In this document: positions 55,662 to 62,680 of the stretch, piece by piece
How positions within the stretch are numbered: position 1 is the stretch's first letter
How the letters are laid out: each line of letters begins with the position of its first letter
Assembly: GCA_020633655.1 (NCBI GenBank)
Contig: JACKDF010000006.1
Span: forward strand, 372,001 to 436,000
Direction of reading: 5' to 3'
Length of the DNA stretch: 64,000 nt
DNA from: Deferribacteres bacterium
Lineage (GTDB): Bacteria > Zhuqueibacterota > Zhuqueibacteria > Zhuqueibacterales > Geothermadaptataceae
Notes under the pieces: model-generated
Told to the model about the DNA's origin: nothing
What the model saw: only the letters and a program-made list of their open reading frames with translations
The model's database searches: none
Translations under genes and position numbers: made by a program

Positions 55662-56972
55662 TTAGTTATCATTTAGCGCTTCGTAGCCCAGGTAGTTGTT
55701 TTGGTAATCGATGATCAGCCTTGCGCCATTAAAAACATCGCTGCCGATCACGCCGTCGGTCTTAATAAAAACGGCTCCTTTTGCCGGAAGCGTTTTAATA
55801 TCCCTGAATTGAAGCTGATATTTTCCCAGGTGCAGGGTCATGTTCGCAAGCGTCTTGCGTTCCAGTTCTTCAAAGCCGCCGGCGGAACCGACCGTCTCTT
55901 TTTTTGCAACACCTGGTTGCGCTTTTATTTTGGTGAAAATGTTTTGGGTAACAGCGCTTTTGCGGGCGCCGGTATCCAGCCCGAAATACAGGGGAACGCC
56001 ATTCTCGGAAATCAATTCAACGATGGGATATCCCAGCCAAAAGAGATTGGAAGGCAAACTATTCCGTTGCCGAGGTTTGCTGATAGATACTTCATGGTTG
56101 GCGAAATCAATTTCAAGGCGCATATTTCTAATGGCGTTCCAGCCAATAATACCATCGATCTTAACCATGGTAATCAAGCCGAGCAGCTTGAATTCCAAAT
56201 CGCTTTTGTCAATAATGATTGCCGGATGGTTATCAATACATAGACTGCTAATATGTAAGGAGTCAATGATCGCCGGCCGGATATTAACGCGCTTACTCGT
56301 AGCGGTTCCCGCGCTGGTTGTTTCTTTGCCGATTGTTTGAACGCCGCATTTTTCGGCAACTTCCGAAGAAAGCACGCTCAACCCCGCGCCGGTGTCTATC
56401 CAGAAATTAAATTTTCTACCATTCAACCTAACCGGCACAACCGGCGTTCCGGTTTTACTCAGCGCCAGCGGCAGTTTTACCGGATTATCTGGAAAATGAT
56501 ATGTTTCCCTTGCTGCCAGCCGGAATGCGTTTATCAATACACCGTTATCCACTTCGCTGCTGTCTGTCGCCGGAGCGCTTTCTCTAAGGCGAGACAATTC
56601 CTGAAATTTACCGGCATTGAACAAGAGATTGGCGTATATTTTCCCCGACTGCTTCCTGACGAGCGGATTAAAGGCAGTGTCGCTCAAAGCCTTAAAAATA
56701 ATTTCCGCCTGCCTGTCTTCGCCATGTCTCACATACTCCAATCCCTTGCTGAACAGCTCCATTTCAATGCCTGGCGCAAAGCGTTGCAGGCTATCCATAT
56801 CGGTTTGCAATGCCATTAATGCGCTCCAAACATCTTTGTATGACGGATGATGAATATTCGGCGCAACATTCGTATTTTTTGAAACTTGTACCCGCATCGA
56901 AGTTGATACACAGCCATGAAGCAGTAAAATTGTTAAAACACCGGTTAAAGATTTTTTAAAAGCCTTTTGCAT
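55662..56972 (-). CDS. Twin retropepsin-like aspartyl protease lipoprotein
   Basis: 436 residues. A signal peptide with lipobox (ILLLHGC) and a helical region (to ~150) precede two aspartyl-protease-like domains. The first has FWIDTGAGLSVLSSEVAE (~190) and the second LYFGLDTGARKSAVTQNIFT (~328), with IIGWNAIRNM and GVIGSDVFNGARLIIDY as the flap-side strands. D-T-G-A in both matches the family's active-site loop, so both may be active or they may form one pseudo-dimer. It begins 2 bases after the DUF1579-like gene's end. Confidence 0.8.
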   Translation of the reverse strand: MQKAFKKSLTGVLTILLLHGCVSTSMRVQVSKNTNVAPNIHHPSYKDVWSALMALQTDMDSLQRFAPGIEMELFSKGLEYVRHGEDRQAEIIFKALSDTAFNPLVRKQSGKIYANLLFNAGKFQELSRLRESAPATDSSEVDNGVLINAFRLAARETYHFPDNPVKLPLALSKTGTPVVPVRLNGRKFNFWIDTGAGLSVLSSEVAEKCGVQTIGKETTSAGTATSKRVNIRPAIIDSLHISSLCIDNHPAIIIDKSDLEFKLLGLITMVKIDGIIGWNAIRNMRLEIDFANHEVSISKPRQRNSLPSNLFWLGYPIVELISENGVPLYFGLDTGARKSAVTQNIFTKIKAQPGVAKKETVGSAGGFEELERKTLANMTLHLGKYQLQFRDIKTLPAKGAVFIKTDGVIGSDVFNGARLIIDYQNNYLGYEALNDN

Positions 56973-56974
56973 TA

Positions 56975-57538
56975 TTATTCCTTCCGGTCTAATTTCATCT
57001 CAAAGAATTTAAACCAGGCACCCTTTGGCGTTAACATTTCTCCGTATTCCACCCATTGACCGTTTATCAACTCCATAATATGCCGCCTTTTGCCGCTTTT
57101 AACATCAATAATCCATTGGAATTTCTTCGGACCCAGCCATTCGATCTCAGTATCAATAAATTGCCCGGTTTTATGGATTGCTCGAAAAACGTGTTTGTTT
57201 GTGCGCGCATCGTATAAAATAATACCAAGCGCTTCAAAAACTGGCTCCGGGGAATCGCCACTGAATCCCATGCCGTGAATTTCCAAAACTACGCCGCCCA
57301 GTCTAAATTCAGCTTTTTCTGTTTGCGTGATTTCAAAACGGCCATTTCTATTGGTCATCATTGCCTTGCCTTCCCAGTTGCCGGCTAAAAATTCCAGTTT
57401 TTGCATTGCCTGCACAATGGTGGAATCCGGTTTCAACGCTTGTAAATCCTGGCTGAGCAGAGGATTTATGGTGAATGTTGCCATCAATACTGTCAACAGC
57501 TTGAACAGATGGTTAAGATTAATCTTCATTTTCATCAT
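56975..57538 (-). CDS. Exported DUF1579-like protein
   Basis: About 187 residues from the ATG at 57538, which has AAAGGA upstream; a longer frame to 57667 has no support. A signal peptide (LLTVLMATFTINPLLS) is followed by a calycin-like beta-barrel (LEFLAGNWEGKAMMT, FRLGGVVLEIHGMG, FEALGIILYDARTNK, EIEWLGPKKFQWIID). Such proteins are of unknown function, often periplasmic. It is eight bases from the AraC-type regulator gene's frame and probably part of the same operon. Confidence 0.75.
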   Translation of the reverse strand: MMKMKINLNHLFKLLTVLMATFTINPLLSQDLQALKPDSTIVQAMQKLEFLAGNWEGKAMMTNRNGRFEITQTEKAEFRLGGVVLEIHGMGFSGDSPEPVFEALGIILYDARTNKHVFRAIHKTGQFIDTEIEWLGPKKFQWIIDVKSGKRRHIMELINGQWVEYGEMLTPKGAWFKFFEMKLDRKE

Positions 57539-57675
57539 TATTCCTTTCTTCATTTCTTCATTGCGTTTGTGAAAATAACGGTTTTGGTTTTGCTCTTTAA
57601 TTAGAGCACGCACATTTATCAAATGGGCAACCCAAAATAAACAAAAGAGCGGGGAATTTTCGCCCAATATGATAA

Positions 57676-58707
57676 TTACTGACCTGTTTTTTGGGATTTT
57701 ACCGTTTTGGCAAACTGGGAAGGAGTCTTTCCGGTAACCTTTTTAAAAGCCATATTAAAAGTGTTTTTGTTATTAAAACCGGAATCATAGGCTACAGCGA
57801 GGATTTTAGCGATAGGATTTTCCTGCAACAAGCTACAGGCATGGTCAATTCTATAGAAATTAATAAAATCGTTGAAGTTAACGCCAAACTCTTTGTTCAG
57901 TACCTGTGATAATTGATGCGGGGAAATCTGAATGAGTTTTGAAAGGGATTTCAGGGATAATTCGGAATCCAGATATACCTTTTTCACTTCGATAACAAGC
58001 AGAAGCCGCTCCTTGATATCCGAAATGTTGGTACTGCCAAGTGGATTGGTTTGGTATTTTATTTTGGCGACTTTAAACAGTGTTTCGTAGTGTTTGCCGT
58101 TTATAAGGAAAAGTCGCAGCAATAGAATGATCTGCAAATTCATTCCGGTCGTTATCAGAAGCGCAGTCGCTTTGGGGAAATTGAGCTTTGGAATGCAGTT
58201 AAGAAGAACGATTGGAAGAAACAACGCCCAAATCAGGGATATTGCAGTTGACACGCGTTTGTATTCCGGTTGAAATAAACAGAAGCGTTTTTTAAAAAGA
58301 AGAAATCCCTGTGCGCCGAAAACCAGCAGAGTTAATAAAAAAGCGATGCCCTGAGCGGTCGGAGGCACAAAAGACAAACCCAAAATTAAAAAGGATAAAC
58401 CTACCGAAAATACCGCTTCGCCAGCCTGCTGGTTGTGCATGCCATTATTGAAAATTTTGCATAACAAGTACAAAGCGCCAGGAATGAGCGAGGATGAAAT
58501 TAAAACGATATTGGAGACCGGCGTTTTCCAGGTTGACCAGACCATAATGGATTCGAAGTGAATTATGATGCTTGTTAAAATGAAACCAAGGAAATAATGC
58601 CTGTATTGCTCTTTTTTTCGGTAACCAACCAAAAGCTGGATTAGCAAAAACAATCCCGCCGCCAGGTTGAAGATTGAAAAGATGTAGTATACTTTTATAA
58701 AAACCAT
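57676..58707 (-). CDS. Membrane-bound AraC-family transcriptional regulator
   Basis: 343 residues. The N-terminal ~215 residues have about seven hydrophobic helices (YYIFSIFNLAAGLFLLIQLL onwards). The C-terminal ~120 residues are an AraC-type DNA-binding domain with two helix-turn-helix units, LSLKSLSKLIQISPHQLSQV and IAKILAVAYDSGFNNKNTF. This architecture couples a membrane signal to transcription. It is the first gene of the six-gene block that follows the attI-like site, and may control it. Confidence 0.88.
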   Translation of the reverse strand: MVFIKVYYIFSIFNLAAGLFLLIQLLVGYRKKEQYRHYFLGFILTSIIIHFESIMVWSTWKTPVSNIVLISSSLIPGALYLLCKIFNNGMHNQQAGEAVFSVGLSFLILGLSFVPPTAQGIAFLLTLLVFGAQGFLLFKKRFCLFQPEYKRVSTAISLIWALFLPIVLLNCIPKLNFPKATALLITTGMNLQIILLLRLFLINGKHYETLFKVAKIKYQTNPLGSTNISDIKERLLLVIEVKKVYLDSELSLKSLSKLIQISPHQLSQVLNKEFGVNFNDFINFYRIDHACSLLQENPIAKILAVAYDSGFNNKNTFNMAFKKVTGKTPSQFAKTVKSQKTGQ

Positions 58708-58784
58708 GGGATGTTATTCGAATTTCATTTTTTCATTTCAACTTCAACTTTTTTCCACCTACTAAAAATAATCAACCTATATAC

Positions 58785-58866
58785 CCACATAACTTGTTCC
58801 TCACCGACTCGTAGAGGAAAGCTATAGATAACAACTATTTGTCGGAGAGGAAGATTTGGTTGTTCG
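58785..58866 (-). other. attI-like recombination site
   Basis: On the minus strand it lies between the integrase stop and the first cassette gene and ends ...GGTGAGGAACAA then GTTATGTGGG. AACAA-GTTA resembles the R-box edge of known attI sites (class 1: AACAAAGTTA). Arms CTTCCTC and GAGGAAC add attC-like symmetry. The expected crossover is between G58793 and T58792. The bases after it (TTATGTGG) are complementary to the outer box of attC4. Confidence 0.6.
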
Positions 58867-58922
58867 GCTATTATTTAAGTAAAAATATAATTTTAAGCAA
58901 ATAAATTATAACAAATGAAAAG

Positions 58923-58945
58923 TTGATATACGAGTCGTATATCAA
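58923..58945. repeat. 23-bp perfect palindrome after intI
   Basis: TTGATATACGA and TCGTATATCAA flank one central base. It starts 8 bases beyond the integrase stop codon. On the minus strand it is followed by CTTTT, so it may be a weak terminator; it could also be a regulator or integrase site. Confidence 0.55.
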
Positions 58946-58952
58946 AACAGGT

Positions 58953-59939
58953 TTATCTTTTATCCAGGGGACTATCAATGCCTTTTCCTCCTTTGTTAAG
59001 AACGTGGGTATAAATCATCGTCGTATTCAAATCTGTATGCCCTAGTAACTCCTGAATTGTTCGAATGTCGTAACCTGCTTCCAATAAATGCGTTGCAAAA
59101 GAATGCCTTAAGGTATGAGCGCCAATGCGTTTGGTAATACCCGATTTTAATCGTGCTGTGCGTAGCGCTCGTTGCCACGCCCATTCTCCCTGGTGGTGCC
59201 TCCTGCGTATGCCACTTTCCGGATCAGTTGAGATATTTGGCGCAGGAAAGACCCATTGCCAACAGAATTCCGTTGCAGCTCCGGGATGTTTTTTCGCAAA
59301 AGCATAGGGCAGCGCAACAGTCCCAAAGCCATTTTTCAGATCGATTTGGTGAAGATTTTTTACTTTTCGGATTTGATTTTTAAAAGGTTCGACGATGCTT
59401 TGCGGAAGCATAGTGATTCGATCTTTGTTCCCCTTTGCTGCTCGAACTGTTATTTGTTTGTACTCAAAATCAAGGTCCTGGACTCGAAGTGTCAGGCATT
59501 CATTTAACCGTAATCCTGCGCCGTAAATTACCTCAGCCATCAGGCGCGGCACACCGGTGAATTGATCAAGCAATGTGAAAACTTCATTTTGTGTGAGCAC
59601 AATTGGCAAACGTTTTGGTTTTTTCGCCCAGTAAATGTTCTTCATTTCACCCAGTTCTTTGTGAAGAACATGCTGGTAAAGAAAAACAATGGCGCAGAGC
59701 GCCTGGTTTTGTGTTGATGCAGCAGATTTTTCTTTCACAGCCAAATAGCTTAGGAAGGCGCTTATTTCGTGCTCGCCCATTTCTGCGGGATGTCGTTTGT
59801 TGTGAAAAAAGATAAAACGTTTAATCCAGTTTTTGTAAGCTTTTTCGGTTTTACGGCTATAGTGCAGTTTTCGAATGGCTGCATGCACCTGGTCGAGCAA
59901 TTTCGGAGATTTTGCGGAGGAACTGGTGAAATCAGGCAT
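58953..59939 (-). CDS. intI: Integron integrase (IntI)
   Basis: A 328-residue tyrosine recombinase. The catalytic residues are visible: Arg144 (GAGLRLNE), Lys in AKGNKDR (~169-172), His275 and Arg278 (HTLRHSFATH), His301 (LLGHTDL) and Tyr310 (TMIYTHV). The insert specific to integron integrases is present at ~218-250 (FCWQWVFPAPN and the RRRHH end), as are the DIRTIQELLGH and closing SPLD motifs. It integrates and excises cassettes at attI and attC. The enzyme appears full length, so the integron may be active. The cassettes lie on its 3' side and are transcribed in the same direction. Confidence 0.95.
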   Translation of the reverse strand: MPDFTSSSAKSPKLLDQVHAAIRKLHYSRKTEKAYKNWIKRFIFFHNKRHPAEMGEHEISAFLSYLAVKEKSAASTQNQALCAIVFLYQHVLHKELGEMKNIYWAKKPKRLPIVLTQNEVFTLLDQFTGVPRLMAEVIYGAGLRLNECLTLRVQDLDFEYKQITVRAAKGNKDRITMLPQSIVEPFKNQIRKVKNLHQIDLKNGFGTVALPYAFAKKHPGAATEFCWQWVFPAPNISTDPESGIRRRHHQGEWAWQRALRTARLKSGITKRIGAHTLRHSFATHLLEAGYDIRTIQELLGHTDLNTTMIYTHVLNKGGKGIDSPLDKR

Positions 59940-60658
59940 CGTTTATTACCCCGGCAAACGTCCTGTGCTTTTCTTTCCTGTAGACAATTCAAAACAGGGT
60001 GAAATGAATTGTAACTATCAATAGCAATTCTTCCCGAGAATTGCAACGGAAATGTATTCAGTCCTCCACCCAAAGCTTCGTTCATTTCGAATCCGGCTCA
60101 TGCGTTTTCAAAGCAGCGGATAAATTTTCTGTTTAATTTCCATTTTGTGTCTGGCAAGATCAATCGGATATAAATAAAAAACCCCCGCGCTAGAGGTGGC
60201 TAATCTCTATGCTGCACGGGGGCGCTATGGTTGGTTGGTGTGGAAAAAGTCTATTGAAAATTTCTATTTATGCGGAACTTGCGTTTTCTCTGCAGAATGT
60301 TTTTCTCTGTTTGCAGAGGTATACCTGCAAAATTGTGGTGGCTAATATAGTAAATTGTAGACCTTTTATGCAATATATTTTATAATTTTGTTTAGATTTT
60401 TGTCGATTTTTCTAAAGTTATTTAATTTTTATAATTGTCTCTTTTAATATTATTAATCCCTTAGCATCCATTCACGACTTATACAATCATTCTTTGTGCT
60501 TTGAAATCGGCAATTTCAACTCCACACTTCCTTTTGAACTCGCAAAAAACAGAATTAATTAATTCCCTGAATTTTTAAATCTTTTTTTTCACGCCCTTCG
60601 TCATAAACAGGTCACAAGCAAATAAAAAAATGACACCATATAAAGAAGGAGTATTACA
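59940..60658. other. Intergenic region upstream of intI and degP
   Basis: 719 bases between the divergently transcribed intI and degP genes. It contains the terminator-like structure and possible RNA listed next. The remainder (60346-60600) is AT-rich. No frame is convincing. Confidence 0.5.
60174..60345 (-). ncRNA. Candidate structured small RNA with terminator
   Basis: On the minus strand a GC-rich hairpin (CCCCCG/CGGGGG with an inner TAGAG/CTCTA stem, 60182-60222) is followed by a T run at 60176-60181, a textbook Rho-independent terminator. Upstream of it a second hairpin has CTCTGCA/TGCAGAG arms (60288-60294 and 60312-60318). No frame of substance runs into the terminator, so it may end a small RNA of about 170 nt. 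The 5' end is my estimate. I cannot name an RNA family. Confidence 0.35.
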
Positions 60659-62170
60659 ATGAAAGCAATGAAATCGATGAAAGCCCTCAGCATATTGGCT
60701 ATCGGTATTGCTGTAGGACTACTGGCAGCGACGCAACTCGAGTGGCTACCGACAACAAAAGCCAATTTACCCCAGCCGACTGTAAGCACAACCACGACGA
60801 CAACGACGATGACACCGGCGGCAGCGCCCTATAATCCCAGTGTAATTCGGGATCTCAACAATGCATTTATCTCCATTGCCTCGAAAGCAAAACCAAGTGT
60901 TGTGACCATTATGACCAACAAGACTGTGAAAACAGCCAGCCGCAATCCGCATCGCGGTACGCCCTTTGACGACTTTTTTGATTTTTTCAATATGCCTGAT
61001 ATGCCCCAGGAACGCCACATGTCCGGACAAGGTTCTGGTGTGATCGTGAGCAAGGATGGGTACATCCTGACGAACAATCACGTTATTGATGAGGCAGACG
61101 AAATCAAAGTGATGCTTTTTGATGGCAAAAAACTCGATGCGGAAATGGTTGGACACGATCCGCGCAGTGACATTGCCGTGATTAAAGTCAAAGCCAATGA
61201 CTTGGTTCCCGTCGAATTTGGTGATTCCGAGGCACTGCAGGTAGGCGAGTGGGTCATGGCGATCGGCAGCCCCTTGCGTGAAGGATTGGCCAACACGGTC
61301 TCTGCCGGTATTGTGAGCGCGAAAGGTCGCGCCTTACGATTGGCAGCAGTAGAGAATTTTATTCAAACCGATGCCGCCATCAATCCCGGGAATTCCGGTG
61401 GTGCAATGATTAATTTGTACGGTCAGCTCGTGGGTATCAACACAGCAATCGTCAGCCAGAGTGGTGGATTTCAAGGTATCGGATTCGCAGTACCGATCAA
61501 TCTCGCCAAGTGGGTGATGGATGGCCTGATAAAAGATGGTAAAGTAACCTATGGTTATCTGGGAATCACGCCGCAGACGGTTGATGAAAAAATGGCAACC
61601 GCCCTGGAATTGCCTTCAACGCATGGCGCGCTGGTAGAGGAAGTCTTACCGAACACGCCGGCAGCGAAAGCAGGCATTGAAGCCAGTGATGTCATCGTAA
61701 AAATCAATGGTGAAGAAATTCGTGATGATAATCATCTCCGCAAGGTTGTCGGAACGATGCGTCCGGGTACAAAAGCGACGATGGAACTTTACCGCGATGG
61801 CAAACTCAAAACCGTCGATGTAACCCTTGGAGATTATCCGGAAGAGCTCACCGCAAGCACACAAACAGAACAAAAAGACAACTACAACAAACTCGGCATC
61901 GAAGTAGCAGATTTAACAACCGGTTTGATGGAACGGTACAATGTTAAAGGCGACGAAGAAGGTATTCTCATCGTTGATATCGATCGGAATAGCGATGCCT
62001 GGCAGGAAGGTTTGCGTGTTGGCGATGTTATTCTCTCGGTGAATAAAACCCGGGTTGAGTCTGTTGCCAAATTTAATAGTGTTATCTCCAAAGTTGAAAA
62101 AGGTGACACCATCCTTTTGCGCAGCAAACGTGATACACGACGATTTTTCAGCGCTATTAAAATAAAATAA
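60659..62170 (+). CDS. DegP/HtrA-family periplasmic serine protease
   Basis: 503 residues. An N-terminal membrane or signal segment (LSILAIGIAVGLLAATQ) is followed by the trypsin-like domain with His in TNNHVID (~141), Asp in PRSDIAVIK (~171) and Ser in NPGNSGGAM (~247). Two PDZ domains follow (~300-390 with GALVEEVLPNTPAAKAGI, and ~415-500 with GILIVDIDRNSDAWQEGL). It should degrade or chaperone misfolded envelope proteins. The ribosome site is GAAGGAG. It is monocistronic, with hairpins after the stop. Confidence 0.96.
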   Translation: MKAMKSMKALSILAIGIAVGLLAATQLEWLPTTKANLPQPTVSTTTTTTTMTPAAAPYNPSVIRDLNNAFISIASKAKPSVVTIMTNKTVKTASRNPHRGTPFDDFFDFFNMPDMPQERHMSGQGSGVIVSKDGYILTNNHVIDEADEIKVMLFDGKKLDAEMVGHDPRSDIAVIKVKANDLVPVEFGDSEALQVGEWVMAIGSPLREGLANTVSAGIVSAKGRALRLAAVENFIQTDAAINPGNSGGAMINLYGQLVGINTAIVSQSGGFQGIGFAVPINLAKWVMDGLIKDGKVTYGYLGITPQTVDEKMATALELPSTHGALVEEVLPNTPAAKAGIEASDVIVKINGEEIRDDNHLRKVVGTMRPGTKATMELYRDGKLKTVDVTLGDYPEELTASTQTEQKDNYNKLGIEVADLTTGLMERYNVKGDEEGILIVDIDRNSDAWQEGLRVGDVILSVNKTRVESVAKFNSVISKVEKGDTILLRSKRDTRRFFSAIKIK

Positions 62171-62242
62171 TCCCCACTTTCTGTCGCAGAAGGTCCTTAT
62201 CCGGAAGGACGGGAGTCCGTCCGGATAATTTAGAATAAATTG

Positions 62243-62283
62243 AAAACGGAAGTCAAATAACATGGCTTCCGTTTTTTTGTTTT
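62243..62283 (+). terminator. Rho-independent terminator of the protease gene
   Basis: AACGGAAG and CTTCCGTT arms with a 13-base loop are followed by a T run. A second hairpin (TTATCCGGA/TCCGGATAA) lies at about 62196-62230. Confidence 0.75.
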
Positions 62284-62680
62284 TCCACTTTCCTGTATTC
62301 TTAACTACAGGAAAATGGAAAAGCGATTTCTAATAATTGGGAATGATTATTATAAATTTTACACAAAGGTGGTTTTTTTGTTGATTTTTAAGGTAAACCG
62401 CAAAAGACAAGTGTGGTCTGATGATTGCATATCCCCGCGAACCTTTTTATTTTGAAAGGGAAAATTTTCTTATTGAAAAACTCTATTCAATGCTTGATAA
62501 TTAAACCGATTAACATTAAGTTAGGCGTTTTATTTTACGATTCTAAAATTCTATTTTCTTTCTTTTTCCAGCTCCGGTATTAATCGTGAAATTGTGCGTT
62601 ATCTCAGCGAATGTTCCTTCGTTCTTTTTAAGTTGAAAGTCAGCAAAAATTAATATAAACGTAGCACGTATGAGGCAAAC
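62284..62680. other. AT-rich upstream region of the oxidoreductase gene
   Basis: 397 bases holding the promoter of the next gene. I see no gene, RNA or repeat. Confidence 0.5.

Larger units (their letters stand above)
47607..59939 (-). mobile_element. Chromosomal integron with inverted integrase orientation
   Basis: Reading the minus strand from 59939: integrase gene, attI-like site, then cassettes ending in attC4, attC3, attC2 and attC1. All cassette genes are on the minus strand and every attC follows a stop codon within ~20 bases. Inferred cassettes are 51394-58792 (7.4 kb), 50346-51393, 48910-50345 and 47607-48909. Each cassette begins with bases complementary to the outer box of its own attC: 9, 9, 11 and 9 bases (the last offset by one T). 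Integrase and cassettes are codirectional, unlike class 1 integrons but as reported for Treponema denticola. It sits between gltD and degP. Confidence 0.85.

Noticed and set aside
60601..60795. A short hydrophobic minus-strand frame over the degP start
   Set aside because: It is antisense to the protease signal segment, and antisense of signal peptides is commonly hydrophobic.
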